DNA from: Pirellulaceae bacterium
Lineage (GTDB): Bacteria > Planctomycetota > Planctomycetia > Pirellulales > Pirellulaceae
DNA length: 55,593 bases
Direction of reading: 5' to 3'
Assembly: GCA_020852965.1 (NCBI GenBank)
Contig: JADYZV010000098.1
Location: 1-55,593, forward strand
Made by a program: the position numbers and the translations under genes. Within the stretch, counting starts at the first letter, position 1, and every line of letters starts with the position of its first letter. Below are positions 34,065 through 42,909 of the stretch, piece by piece. The notes beneath the pieces are model-generated. The model was not told the DNA's origin and did not search any database. It saw nothing but the letters and a program-made list of their open reading frames with translations.

Positions 34065-35831
34065 TGATTTCAGGAACGCGATCAGCTCCCTGCGTTTGCG
34101 ATCGTTCATCACGTTAACACCGTTCACTATGAAAATGCCTTTGTCATGGCCCTTATTGCTCAATCCTGGAATACGCGTGTCAAAGAAGCGTTCAGGTGAT
34201 CGCCAGTGTTGCTCAACGCGGTCCTCGGTCGGAAACCCAACTCGATCCGAATCGAAATCGCAAGTCCGGTCGATCGCTGGAACCACGTAGAATGCGGTCG
34301 GCCTTTGGTCCTCAGGAGAAAGCAGATCCGCAAGTGAGGGCACCGAGTTATTATGAAGATACGGCCAACGGGCCCAGATTCCGTCCAGTGGCGGTGGAAC
34401 GTACGAATCTGTAGCACCGGGTTCGAGATAGAGTCCAAAACGCTGAGTAAAGTGCAGCCGATTGATCTCTGAAGATATCATCTTTGTGGCGGCTGCCCGA
34501 TGTCCGTCGGTTCCTACGTTCTTCAAGCGTGTGTCCGGAAAATACTGGACGCCCACCGTCTGGAACTGGTCCGCCGGACTGAGTTCGTCGGCGTTGGGCA
34601 AACTCCAAGCCTTCGAATACGTTCCATGGCACCTGGCACACAATGCCCTGTAATGCTGCTCGCCCGCTTTCGCCATTTCAACCTGGCCGGCATGGACGGG
34701 AAAGAAGTCGGACCATCGTGGCGGCTCGGCACCAAAAACGGCTGCAGTAAGGTCACGGATCACTTCGTCGTTCTCAAGCACCCAGTCTTCCAGTTCCTCT
34801 AGGTCGGCTCCTTGAACTAATTTGATCCACAGAAAGTTCGTTAGTACTGGATTGCCGCTAACCGAACCATCCACGAAAAACTTGTTCTTGTATCTTATCG
34901 TCCACCAATTGGCGATCTTGACATCGCTAGGCCAGGTCGCGAGCGGAGTTTTTCGAGGAGCGAGTCTATATTCGTCGTGAGTTAGCGCGTATGGATCTGT
35001 CCCCCGCTTCATCAGACTTAACGCGACAGAAGCGTGTGGCGTGTCGAGCCCCAGTGCGACGGGGTCTTTGGCAGCATGAAACGCCAGCTTGCGCTGCGCC
35101 GCTCGGAACGTCAAAAACTCTTCGTTCTTCCCGCCTGCAGCGTGCTCGACAATGAATGCTGGAATATGCGCGATAGAGTGACCGAAGTTTAAAAACTCCT
35201 GTGATCTCGGTTGCAAATTCGCTGCTCCCAGCACAGGTGTTCCAAAAAGATTGCGACAGTGGCAACTCGCGCACGATTGCGTGTACACCTCGGCGCCAAG
35301 TGCGTTTCGTCCGATCGCCACTCCTATCGGGAGAGACGGTCGACCACCAACGGGAAACGGAATGAAGTAAGCTCCCGAAGCCTCATGTTCCGGGTAAGAA
35401 AAAAGCCCCAGACGTTTGTAGAGCTCGTCCCACGACGTTCCGAATTTGTTGCCGTCCGACAATAGCAATAAGCTACGAGCCCATGGTGCACTTTCCGCCA
35501 TTCGCAGAGCGTTGTCGAGCGTCTGATATGGCATTGCCAAACCATGGTTGGTCTCTGGATCGGCGAGTGCGTGACGCAAACCCTGCCGTTGAGCGTTCGC
35601 GAAAGCGATGGGGGGCAAGGAGTACGGATTCGCCCGGCCTCCCAACGGCACGGCTTGACTAAAGTCAAAGCGAAACGCTTCAACATCTGCAGCATCTCCG
35701 CGGTCCACGAAGGAAATCCATATCCCAATTAATATCAGTACAATTGACTTCACGTAGCTCAAAAATGCACCCACTATCCACGGAGAAAACCAACTCATAC
35801 ATGTAGCCAATGGAAACTCGCCAATACCCAT
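34059..35831 (-). CDS. Di-haem cytochrome c protein (RoxA-like)
   Basis: A roughly 590-aa exported electron-transfer or oxygenase-type protein. Two CxxCH haem sites are visible: SCASCHCRNLFG near residue 200 and LCARCHGTYSKAW near 400. The segment LDGIWARWPYLHNNSVPSLA is typical of di-haem cytochromes related to the rubber oxygenase RoxA and to cytochrome c peroxidases. The N-terminus has an anchor helix (WIVGAFLSYVKSIVLILIGI). ATG codons at 35831 and 35798 are both possible starts; the frame is open to a TTG at 35858. Electron partner and substrate are unknown. Confidence 0.78.
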   Translation of the reverse strand: MGIGEFPLATCMSWFSPWIVGAFLSYVKSIVLILIGIWISFVDRGDAADVEAFRFDFSQAVPLGGRANPYSLPPIAFANAQRQGLRHALADPETNHGLAMPYQTLDNALRMAESAPWARSLLLLSDGNKFGTSWDELYKRLGLFSYPEHEASGAYFIPFPVGGRPSLPIGVAIGRNALGAEVYTQSCASCHCRNLFGTPVLGAANLQPRSQEFLNFGHSIAHIPAFIVEHAAGGKNEEFLTFRAAQRKLAFHAAKDPVALGLDTPHASVALSLMKRGTDPYALTHDEYRLAPRKTPLATWPSDVKIANWWTIRYKNKFFVDGSVSGNPVLTNFLWIKLVQGADLEELEDWVLENDEVIRDLTAAVFGAEPPRWSDFFPVHAGQVEMAKAGEQHYRALCARCHGTYSKAWSLPNADELSPADQFQTVGVQYFPDTRLKNVGTDGHRAAATKMISSEINRLHFTQRFGLYLEPGATDSYVPPPLDGIWARWPYLHNNSVPSLADLLSPEDQRPTAFYVVPAIDRTCDFDSDRVGFPTEDRVEQHWRSPERFFDTRIPGLSNKGHDKGIFIVNGVNVMNDRKRRELIAFLKSL

Positions 35832-36160
35832 TATCGCAAACTCGTGATCGGCCTGCAATTTCCTAACCCCAGTTGACTGCCGAGGCTAAAACAAACATGG
35901 AAACAATCTGCTACACGACAACTGAGCGATAAGCTTACCAATAATAAAATCAAACGCCACGAACTATGGACATCGTCCGATGCTAGTTCGGGCAGTTGCG
36001 GCGTTCAACTGGAAAGCAATAGCGTCGAAGCTCCAAGCATTTCCGGCCTGCCATTTGCGTGTAGATGAACCGGTGCTAGGCAGCGGCAGCGGACTCAGGA
36101 ATAGATGCGGGCCCAAGGCGGTCTGCGGTTGCTTCCTTGAATCGACTAGGAACCAAGCAC
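35832..36160. other. Intergenic between cytochrome gene start and yraN end
   Basis: About 330 nt. An AT-rich patch near 35935-35955 may hold the cytochrome promoter. No gene or repeat is recognised. Confidence 0.35.
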
Positions 36161-36640
36161 TCAACGAAAGAACTGTCCATGGCCGACGGCTTCGAAGGCG
36201 GAGGGGAAGTGGCGGATGGTGGGCCGGCAGCCCTGGCCTGCGGGCCAAACGATGGAAACAACGTCAAAGCGGCATTGCTGCTCCAGTAACCCGCGACGCT
36301 TGAGATAGACCAGCGCGGCGCGGCTGAGCCTCTCTTGCTTGCGGCGATCGACGGCCAACGACGGATCGCCGTCGTCGCCCGAACTCCATGTTTTGACTTC
36401 GACAAACACAAGGCAGTCGCCATCGAGCGCAATCAAGTCGATCTCACCCAGGCGCTGACGATGGCTTCGAGCCAGGATGCGGTAGCCGAGCTGTTGCAGG
36501 AAGCGCGCGGCGGCTCGCTCCCCAGCGGGGCCGAGCCGCCGAGGGGCGGTCGGGCTGCGAAATGCTGACAGACATTGCAAAAAAAATCGGCCGCAGGAAA
36601 CAATCCAGCGACCGATCGAATTGAGCTTGGTTTTAGACAT
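36161..36640 (-). CDS. yraN: YraN-family nuclease-like protein (UPF0102)
   Basis: A 159-aa protein of the YraN family, restriction-endonuclease-like fold. The catalytic-type motif is clear: GERAAARFLQQLGYRILARS, then GEIDLIALDGDCLVFVEVKT, which contains E, D and the EVK triad. An extra N-terminal 30 residues precede the core. The ATG at 36640 follows a TTG in frame. It lies 39 nt after rplS in the same direction, a common neighbour. DNA repair or recombination roles have been suggested for the family. Confidence 0.9.
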   Translation of the reverse strand: MSKTKLNSIGRWIVSCGRFFLQCLSAFRSPTAPRRLGPAGERAAARFLQQLGYRILARSHRQRLGEIDLIALDGDCLVFVEVKTWSSGDDGDPSLAVDRRKQERLSRAALVYLKRRGLLEQQCRFDVVSIVWPAGQGCRPTIRHFPSAFEAVGHGQFFR

Positions 36641-36679
36641 CAATGAGCTGTTCTTAGCATCAATGACTTAGTCTGTGCG

Positions 36680-37039
36680 TTACCTACCTACGACGCGGCG
36701 TTCTTTGAGGCGTACTGCCTTGCCGCTGCGTTCACGCAAGAAGTAGAGTTTCGCACGGCGAACAACGCTGCTGCGTTTGACTTCGATCTTCTCGATTTTA
36801 GGCGAATGCAGTGGAAACTTGCGCTCGACACCTTCGCCTGCCACGATGCGGCGGACGACAAACATCTCGCGTGTACCACTGCCGCTGCGAGCGATGACTA
36901 CGCCGGAGAAGACTTGCACCCGCTCCTTATTGCCTTCCAGAATTTTGGTGTGAACATCGACCGAGTCGCCAATGTCAAACTTGGGAACGTCGGCCTTCAT
37001 CGACGCCTGTTCGACCAGCGCCATTAGTTTCTGACTCAT
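36680..37039 (-). CDS. rplS: Ribosomal protein L19
   Basis: A 119-aa large-subunit protein at the 30S-50S interface. The sequence starts MSQKLMALVEQASMKADVPK and contains the invariant FDIGDSVDVHTKILEGNKER, VQVFSGVVIARSGSG and RRAKLYFLRERSGKAVRLKE. The start at 37039 gives the normal length; the frame is open 11 codons farther. It precedes yraN. Confidence 0.97.
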   Translation of the reverse strand: MSQKLMALVEQASMKADVPKFDIGDSVDVHTKILEGNKERVQVFSGVVIARSGSGTREMFVVRRIVAGEGVERKFPLHSPKIEKIEVKRSSVVRRAKLYFLRERSGKAVRLKERRVVGR

Positions 37040-37502
37040 ACTCAAACTCCAACACAGAACGGACGATATCAACGAACTCGGCAGGAAACTGACTTGAATT
37101 CCACTTGCGGTAAGCAGACTTGCGTACAGTAGACGTACCTGCGGCGAGCTAAAATGCGGACTCTTGGCGGATATCGTCCACGAAACGGGCTAGTTTGACT
37201 AGGGCAAATGCTGCTTGCCCCCCAAAAATTCATGGTTGAGGCGAGTGCTAACTCAGGGATTCAGGCGTCCAAGCGGTCTTGCGCTCCAACTTTTTCAGAT
37301 GAGCTGATACAATCCTCGCTTTCAATGTGGCCCGTTTAATGTGGCCCGACGCTCCGCCGTCGGAAAGTTGCACTTATGGCTTAATGTGGCCCGACGCTCC
37401 GCCGTCGGAAAGTTGCACTTATGGCTTCTGGCTTAACACACCCTACCAAACGAGTGGGATGACAAGAGTTTAGCTGGTACGGGAACGGAATGACTTAGGG
37501 AG
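37040..37502. other. Divergent rplS-metG promoter region with a repeat element
   Basis: About 460 nt between divergent genes. It contains the family B repeat described separately. No T-box, tRNA or other RNA is recognised. The metG ATG at 37503 is preceded by GGGAG with spacing that is too short to be sure of. Confidence 0.4.
37336..37425. repeat. Two perfect tandem copies of a 45-bp unit (family B)
   Basis: Units 37336-37380 and 37381-37425 are identical. Each starts TTAATGTGGCCCGACGCTCC and ends AGTTGCACTTATGGC. The core CCGACG-CTCCGC-CGTCGG is a 6-bp stem with a 6-nt loop. A related copy lies at 48136-48163, in the start region of the TPR lipoprotein gene. Confidence 0.9.
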
Positions 37503-39650
37503 ATGGCGAACTTGAAGCAGATAGAAGACGCGACCAGCACTGCTGGAACACGCCGCGCGGCGAAAGCAGAGACCTTGGCCAAGCGGCAGTTATTGGTGAC
37601 CGCGGCCCTGCCGTACGCCAACGGACCGATCCACTTGGGCCACTTGGTCGAATACATCCAGACCGATATTTGGGTCCGTTTTCAAAAACTGCGAGGGCAT
37701 CGCTGCCTGTTCGTGTGCGCCGACGATACGCACGGTACGGCCATCATGCTGCGGGCCGCCAAAGAGGGACGCAGCGAAATCGAGTTGATCGCTGAAACGC
37801 AGCAGGAGCACGAGCGAGATTTCGCTGGCTTCGGCATCGCATTTGACCATTACGGAAGTACCAATTCGGATGAAAACTACGAGCTGTGCAAGCAGTTCTG
37901 GGCGTCGCTGCGCGCAGCGGGACTGATCGTCGAGCGGGAAGTTAGCCAGTTGTTCGATGCGACCGCCGGAACCTTTTTGGCCGACCGCTTCGTCAAAGGA
38001 ACCTGTCCGCGCTGCAAGTCGCCGGATCAGTACGGAGACAATTGCGATAAGTGCGGTGCGACCTACTCTCCCGCCGATTTGATCGACCCGGTGAGCGTCC
38101 ACTCGGGAGCAACTCCCGAAGTTCGCAGCGCACCGCACCTATTTGTCGAACTCGAACAACTGCACGCCTTCCTGGCAGAGTGGACGCAGTCGGGAGAGCA
38201 CTTGCAGACCGAAGTGGCCAATTACCTCAAGGGACATTTCCTGGGGGAGCCGCTGCGCGACTGGGACATCTCGCGACCGGCTCCATATTTTGGATTCGAG
38301 ATTCCCGACTCGCCGGGTAACTACTGGTATGTGTGGTTCGATGCACCGATCGGTTACATCGCCAGCACGTGGCAGTGGTGTAAGCAGCACGGCGAAGACT
38401 TGAACGATTGGTGGAAGAATCCCGAGACGGAGATCCACCACTTCATCGGCAAGGACATCACCTATTTCCACACGCTGTTCTGGCCTGGCATGCTCAAGAC
38501 GGCGGGTTTCACCCTACCGACGAAGGTCCACATTCACGGCTTCCTCAATGTGGCCGGGGAGAAGATGAGCAAGTCCAAAGGGACGTTCATCAAAGCCGAG
38601 ACCTATTTGCAACATCTCGATCCGGCCTTTTTGCGCTACTACTTTGCCAGCAAGCTAGGGCCGCGACTCGATGATTTAGATTTGAACATGGACGAGTTCG
38701 TCAACAAGATCAACGCAGACCTGGTAGGCAAAGTGGTCAACTTGGCCAGTCGCTCGGCCAAGTTCGCCGCCAGAACGGGCTTGGCGGAAAAATACCCCGA
38801 CGACGGTGGGCTGTTCAAGCAAGCAGCCGCCGCTGGGGAAGATATCGCTGCCGCCTACGAGCATTGCGACTACGCCAAAGCCATGCGGTTGATCATGGAA
38901 TTGGCCGATCGAGCCAATCCGTACGTTGAAAACGCGCAGCCGTGGGTACTGGCCAAAGATCCAGCTCGCACTGGTGAACTGCAAGCAATCTGCACGGCTG
39001 CCTTGAATTTGTTCCGACAGTTGGTCGTCTACTTGGCTCCCGTGCTACCACGCCTGGCCGAGCAGTGTGGCGAATTGCTGGGTGAAAAAATCGAGCACTG
39101 GAGTCAAAGCCAGGAGCCGTTGTTGGGTAAGTCTGTCAATGCGTTCGAGCACATGCTCGCGCGCGTCAAGAAAGAGGATGTCGACGCGATGATTGAAGAT
39201 TCCAAAGAAAAAGAAGCTTGTTCCACCTCGACACCAGAGGTAGTGGGTAGTGGTGCAGTCAGTGGCGCGAGCGACCCCTGGAAGGATTCGGCCGAACCGC
39301 TACAAGCGGAACCGCTGGCGGAGACCTGTTCGATCGACGACTTTGTAAAAGTCGACTTGCGCGTAGCGCGTGTACTGTCCGCCGAACACGTGCCCGAGGC
39401 GCGCAAGCTGCTCAAGCTGACGTTGAGCTTGGGGGGAGACGTGCAGAAGACAGTTTTCGCGGGAATCAAAGCGGCTTATGAGCCCGAGGCGCTGGTTGGA
39501 CGCCTAGTCGTCTGCGTCGCCAATTTGGCTCCGCGACAGATGAAGTTCGGTCTGAGCGAAGGAATGGTCACAGCCTGCGGCCCCGGCGGTGCGGAAGTCT
39601 ACTTGCTCTCGCCCGACTCCGGTGCCAAACCTGGACAACGCGTGCATTAG
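37503..39650 (+). CDS. metG: Methionyl-tRNA synthetase
   Basis: A 715-aa class I synthetase that charges tRNA-Met. The HIGH-type motif is in [16 protein letters not shown] (about 38-52), the zinc knuckle CPRC...CDKC near 160-180, and the KMSKS loop is [12 protein letters not shown] near 355. After the anticodon-binding domain and a linker, the last 110 residues form the Trbp111-like OB-fold tRNA-binding domain ([20 protein letters not shown]). The length is normal for the fused form. Its end overlaps the convergent lipoprotein gene by 4 nt. Confidence 0.97.
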   Translation: MANLKQIEDATSTAGTRRAAKAETLAKRQLLVTAALPYANGPIHLGHLVEYIQTDIWVRFQKLRGHRCLFVCADDTHGTAIMLRAAKEGRSEIELIAETQQEHERDFAGFGIAFDHYGSTNSDENYELCKQFWASLRAAGLIVEREVSQLFDATAGTFLADRFVKGTCPRCKSPDQYGDNCDKCGATYSPADLIDPVSVHSGATPEVRSAPHLFVELEQLHAFLAEWTQSGEHLQTEVANYLKGHFLGEPLRDWDISRPAPYFGFEIPDSPGNYWYVWFDAPIGYIASTWQWCKQHGEDLNDWWKNPETEIHHFIGKDITYFHTLFWPGMLKTAGFTLPTKVHIHGFLNVAGEKMSKSKGTFIKAETYLQHLDPAFLRYYFASKLGPRLDDLDLNMDEFVNKINADLVGKVVNLASRSAKFAARTGLAEKYPDDGGLFKQAAAAGEDIAAAYEHCDYAKAMRLIMELADRANPYVENAQPWVLAKDPARTGELQAICTAALNLFRQLVVYLAPVLPRLAEQCGELLGEKIEHWSQSQEPLLGKSVNAFEHMLARVKKEDVDAMIEDSKEKEACSTSTPEVVGSGAVSGASDPWKDSAEPLQAEPLAETCSIDDFVKVDLRVARVLSAEHVPEARKLLKLTLSLGGDVQKTVFAGIKAAYEPEALVGRLVVCVANLAPRQMKFGLSEGMVTACGPGGAEVYLLSPDSGAKPGQRVH

Positions 39651-39916
39651 AATCCTGGACGCGACGGCAGCCTTCCGTCGAAGGCGCGAACCGGTTCGGG
39701 TTGCGGATTAAAAAAATCGCGGGGGCGGCCACCGAGCACTTCGGGGCCGATGTCATTGAGCGGGTAGGGGTCGACCGCAGCGGCGCGCGCTTTCTGCCGC
39801 TCGATTGTCCCCTGCCCCGAGCTAAATCCCCAACCTTGGCGATTGGCACAACCTGCAGACAAAGCTAAGGCTGCGCAGGAGAGAAAAAATAGTCTAATTG
39901 TCAACATCCGTGACAT
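39647..39916 (-). CDS. Small lipoprotein, planctomycete type
   Basis: An 89-aa precursor. The start [20 protein letters not shown] at 39916 is chosen for its AAAGGGA Shine-Dalgarno. The lipobox LSAGC gives a mature lipoprotein of about 68 aa that is Pro/Arg-rich with the segment [20 protein letters not shown]. It seems membrane-anchored and extended. Similar short proteins are found in other planctomycetes; the function is unknown. Confidence 0.7.
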   Translation of the reverse strand: MSRMLTIRLFFLSCAALALSAGCANRQGWGFSSGQGTIERQKARAAAVDPYPLNDIGPEVLGGRPRDFFNPQPEPVRAFDGRLPSRPGF

Positions 39917-40379
39917 GGAACATCCCTTTCCGAGCATTCATTGCTCGTTTTGCCTCGTGCCAATCGCAATTCCATCCTATGAGGCTGAGCTGATGGTGGC
40001 TAGCCCGGACTCTGCAATGCTATCATCGGCCCGCCCCGCCTCCCCTCGCGAGCCTCCGGTCCCTGGCAATTACGACACTCCCATTCGTCACAACTAGCGA
40101 GCTACTTCGTGTCATTCTGAATCCTGGCCGTGTGTCATTTCGACTCCCCCAGTAGCACTCACGCCCGGTGACAATGAGCTCTGTGCACCACTTCCGATGC
40201 AAACACAGGGAAATTCCATACGAAATCACCGCACCAGCGATGAGTATTCGTCACGCGCAGCCAGCAATCGACGCGCCAAGTTGGGATTGGCATGCAATGT
40301 GCTCCCTACAGAGTCGCAGCGCCGGACCCGACCATGGTGGAAGGCCCGCTAGCGTATTTCTATTGGGGAGCATAAGAAA
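39917..40379. other. Divergent leader region of the His/Gly-rich protein gene
   Basis: About 460 nt with no gene recognised. It contains a candidate sigma-54 promoter at 40287-40303 and a GGGGAG Shine-Dalgarno at 40365-40370, 9 nt before the next ATG. Confidence 0.5.
40287..40303 (+). promoter_or_regulatory. Candidate sigma-54 promoter of the His/Gly-rich protein gene
   Basis: TTGGCATGCAATGTGCT has the invariant GG (40289-40290) and GC (40301-40302) separated by exactly 10 nt, as required at -24/-12. The predicted start site is near 40313, about 65 nt before the ATG at 40380. Confidence 0.5.
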
Positions 40380-40757
40380 ATGAGTAAATACACGTCGATT
40401 GCCTGTTTGGCCGTCGCGCTCGCGCTGGTAGGCATGGGTGCCCAAGAAGCCAAGGCTCAGCACGGACATCACGGTCACCACGGACATCACGGTCACCACG
40501 GACATTTTGGCCATCACGGACATCATGGTGGCTTTCGGGGTTACGGAGCGCACTTTGGAGGTTATGGCAGGCTCCCCGTGTATGGCTATGGCAGCTACTA
40601 CGCTCCGGGGCTGAGCTTTTCTCGCAGTTCGTATTACTCTGGCGGCTCGTTCCCGAGCACACTTGGGCCATTCGGAGGGCTCGGGGGCTACGGGAATTAC
40701 GGCTACCTGTCGCACCAACCCGCCGCACCGCGCGTACGACTCCGCATCGGTTTTTGA
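40380..40757 (+). CDS. Secreted His/Gly-rich protein
   Basis: A 125-aa precursor. The signal peptide MSKYTSIACLAVALALVGMG ends near AKAQ. The mature part begins with about nine repeats of Gly-His-His (QHGHHGHHGHHGHHGHFGHH), then a Gly/Tyr-rich tail (GGYGRLPVYGYGSYYAPGLS). The His cluster could bind Ni, Zn or Cu; the Gly/Tyr part suggests a structural or surface protein. A strong Shine-Dalgarno, a terminator and a candidate sigma-54 promoter frame it as a single-gene unit. Confidence 0.72.
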   Translation: MSKYTSIACLAVALALVGMGAQEAKAQHGHHGHHGHHGHHGHFGHHGHHGGFRGYGAHFGGYGRLPVYGYGSYYAPGLSFSRSSYYSGGSFPSTLGPFGGLGGYGNYGYLSHQPAAPRVRLRIGF

Positions 40758-40782
40758 GTTACCTGAGCTTCTAAGCTAAATG

Positions 40783-40816
40783 AAACGGTCGCGAGCTTAC
40801 CCCCGCGACCGTTTTT
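40783..40816 (+). terminator. Rho-independent terminator after the His/Gly-rich protein gene
   Basis: An AACGGTCGCG / CGCGACCGTT stem (40784-40793 with 40804-40813) and a 10-nt loop are followed by TTT. It lies 25 nt after the stop codon. Confidence 0.85.
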
Positions 40817-40878
40817 CGTTAGGTGAATTGACTTTTGACGCGCATACTGGAATATAGCTGGACGAACTCAATTATGCT

Positions 40879-40945
40879 GTATGGAACGAGGCGACGAGTC
40901 CATTTGTTTTGAAATTCGCCTGCGACTCGTCGCTTTGTCCACTAC
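40879..40945. repeat. Dispersed palindromic element, family A copy 2 (divergent)
   Basis: Arms GTATGGAACGAGGCGACGAG (from 40879) and the inverse ending TTTGTCCACTAC (to 40945) form an imperfect palindrome related to family A, with GACGAGTC in place of TTACGAGTC. It lies between the terminator above and the ECF sigma gene. Confidence 0.65.
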
Positions 40946-40965
40946 AACTTTGTTTTGATCGCTAG

Positions 40966-41565
40966 TTGAATTCCCATGCTCCACCCACCGTCGAGTCAGC
41001 TCCATTGAAAGCGGAACAAGATCTGATTCGCGAAGCGCTTGAAGGTCGGTCCAGCAGTTATGGTGAATTGGTGGAGCGTTTCCAACTCCGTTTGTATAAC
41101 TCGATGGTTCAGATGATCGGCTCGCACGACGAAGCCGAAGACGTGGTGCAAGAATCGTTCGTCCAAGCCTATCTAAAGCTGGACACCTTTCAGGGGAACA
41201 GTCAGTTCTTTACTTGGCTGTACCGCATCGCCTTCAACATTGCGCTGAGTCGTGGGCGGCGCAAGCGACAGCCACTGTCGCTCGAACAAGGCCGTGAGGT
41301 ATCGGGCGCCGATCCCGAGGACCGCTGCGAAGCGCCAGATCAACCACTACTTCGCGCCGAGCAAATCGCGATGGTTCACGCCGCCCTCGATCTGCTCAGC
41401 GAGGAACATCGGGCGATTCTAGTACTGCGCGAGATGCAAGACAGCTCGTACGAGGATATTGCTGAGATTCTCGATATCAATATTGGCACGGTGCGCAGCC
41501 GGCTGTCGCGGGCGCGAGGGCAGCTCAAGCAGCATCTGGAAGCGCTGGATAGCCCTCAGCCCTAG
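40966..41565 (+). CDS. ECF-type RNA polymerase sigma factor
   Basis: A 199-aa sigma-70-family factor. Region 2 is seen in VERFQLRLYNSMVQMIGSHD, then EAEDVVQESFVQAYLKLDTF and the WLYRIAFNIALS segment. Region 4 is AALDLLSEEHRAILVLREMQ, then YEDIAEILDINIGTVRSRLS and RARGQLKQHL. The only in-frame start for the full conserved N-terminus is a TTG at 40966; an ATG at 40976 is out of frame. No anti-sigma gene is adjacent. The last 41 nt overlap the convergent rhomboid gene. Confidence 0.9.
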   Translation: MNSHAPPTVESAPLKAEQDLIREALEGRSSSYGELVERFQLRLYNSMVQMIGSHDEAEDVVQESFVQAYLKLDTFQGNSQFFTWLYRIAFNIALSRGRRKRQPLSLEQGREVSGADPEDRCEAPDQPLLRAEQIAMVHAALDLLSEEHRAILVLREMQDSSYEDIAEILDINIGTVRSRLSRARGQLKQHLEALDSPQP

Positions 41566-42115
41566 TTTTCGTCTTTACGACTCGGTAGCCCAACCAAGCG
41601 CCAGCAATGGCGCTGCACAAATGTCCGTCCCACGAGACGTGAGAGCCAATGGTGGGGAGCACGCTCCACAATAGACTCCAGCCGTAGAGAAAGCCTACAA
41701 GCATAGCGACTAGTAGCGAAACGAGCCGCTTCTCTCGAAAGCCCGCTACGATCAAGAAAGCGATCAAGCCATAGACCAAACCGCTGGCACCCACATGATC
41801 GGCGGAACGTCCGAACAACCACAATAATCCACCGCCAGCCAACACGATTTCGGCGACGGTCTCCCAACTCCTTGTGCGACTGCCAGCCAGCAGCATCAAC
41901 AGGATGACTAGCGGCACGGTATTCCCGACCAAGTGGGTCCAGGAGGCATGCAGAAACGGGCACAGCGGTATGCCCACCAGTCCCCACAGCGTGCGCGGCA
42001 CGATGCCCCAAGCAGCAAGCCGAATCGGCAAAATCAAATCGAGCAGGTAGACAGCCCACATGGCACCCACAAAGACTGCCACGCCATGAAATTCGTCGCG
42101 GATGGAGTGCTTCAC
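41525..42115 (-). CDS. Rhomboid-family intramembrane serine protease
   Basis: A 196-aa membrane protein with about six helices. The catalytic Ser lies in GASGLVYGLIAFL (GxSG) and the catalytic His in SHVSWDGHLCSAIAGAWLGY; a conserved Asn is in HASWTHLVGNTVPL. The GTG start at 42115 (MKHSIRDEFHGVAVFVGAMW) is preferred because the open frame upstream is encoded by a family A palindrome. Substrates are unknown. It runs 41 nt into the convergent sigma-factor gene. Confidence 0.85.
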   Translation of the reverse strand: MKHSIRDEFHGVAVFVGAMWAVYLLDLILPIRLAAWGIVPRTLWGLVGIPLCPFLHASWTHLVGNTVPLVILLMLLAGSRTRSWETVAEIVLAGGGLLWLFGRSADHVGASGLVYGLIAFLIVAGFREKRLVSLLVAMLVGFLYGWSLLWSVLPTIGSHVSWDGHLCSAIAGAWLGYRVVKTKTRAEGYPALPDAA

Positions 42116-42161
42116 AGTTCGCTTGCCTAGTGCTCTGGCACAGAAAAAAGCTGGAGTTGCA

Positions 42162-42258
42162 GTAGTGGACGAGGTTACGAGCCCCTGACACATACCGAAT
42201 CAAACGGACTCGTAACCTCGTCCACTACGCAATACGGACTCGTAGCCTCGTACGCTAC
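42162..42258. repeat. Dispersed palindromic element, family A copy 3 plus a half copy
   Basis: Arms at 42162-42184 and 42206-42228 (the inverse, ending CCTCGTCCACTAC) surround a loop whose reverse complement begins GTTTGATTCGG, as in copy 4. A further half copy (GGACTCGTAGCCTCGTACGC) lies at 42236-42258. It fills the gap between the rhomboid and DUF3127 genes. Confidence 0.88.
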
Positions 42259-42259
42259 G

Positions 42260-42649
42260 CTAGAACGGTACGTCTTCGTCGTCTTCGTAGGCCGCTTCGG
42301 ACAGTGCATTATTTGGGTCGCTACTAAACTCGTCGGACGCAGGGCCGCCGGCAGTACCGCTGAGAACGCGAAAGTTGGTCGCCTCGCAACTCAAAAAGTA
42401 CTTGACTTCGCTGGCCGCATCGCGCTGCCACTTGCGTCCACCCAGTCGATAAGTGATCTCCACTTCGTCGCCAACTTTCAAACTGTCCACTTGGTCGCAG
42501 GCATCCTGGATGAAATCGATCGGAATATAGTTTTGGAAGCGACCGTTGTCCTGCTCCAAGACAACCATGCGTTTGCGGAACCCTTTTTGGCCGAAAGTCT
42601 TGGTTTCTTCTACGAGGTGGACATGGCCCTTGACTTTTGCTTCACTCAT
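42260..42649 (-). CDS. DUF3127 OB-fold protein with an SSB-like acidic C-terminus
   Basis: A 129-aa cytoplasmic protein. The DUF3127 core is seen in VKGHVHLVEETKTFGQKGFR, then KRMVVLEQDNGRFQNYIPID and DEVEITYRLGGRKWQRDAAS. The domain is a small OB-fold thought to bind single-stranded DNA. The protein ends in EDDEDVPF, very close to the acidic tip of SSB (DDDIPF), which recruits replication and repair proteins. The start at 42649 (MSEAKVKGHVHLVEE) is chosen over an open extension. This is a different protein from canonical SSB. Confidence 0.82.
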   Translation of the reverse strand: MSEAKVKGHVHLVEETKTFGQKGFRKRMVVLEQDNGRFQNYIPIDFIQDACDQVDSLKVGDEVEITYRLGGRKWQRDAASEVKYFLSCEATNFRVLSGTAGGPASDEFSSDPNNALSEAAYEDDEDVPF

Positions 42650-42909
42650 TTTGTCGATCCGAAAAGCGGTTGCTGCGAACGTTCGATGTAATACGTTTAG
42701 CATATCGCCGCTAGCAGTCGCCGAAAAGCCTTAACAGGCCAATGCTAGCTTAGAGCGAGATATTTGCATTTGCGACCGATGGGCGAATTGTTGTAATAAC
42801 AGTGAAACTAAGTTGGAGCGTAGCCTTTAGGCGATTTTGGGAAGGCACGAGGATCGGCTAAAGCCTAGACTCCAGCGCTTGCGTGGCTAAATTTAAGGAG
42901 CGGATGTCG

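Noticed and set aside
37336-37425. The metG leader repeat as a T-box riboswitch
   Set aside because: No T-box sequence, specifier loop or terminator/antiterminator is seen; it is a tandem hairpin repeat.
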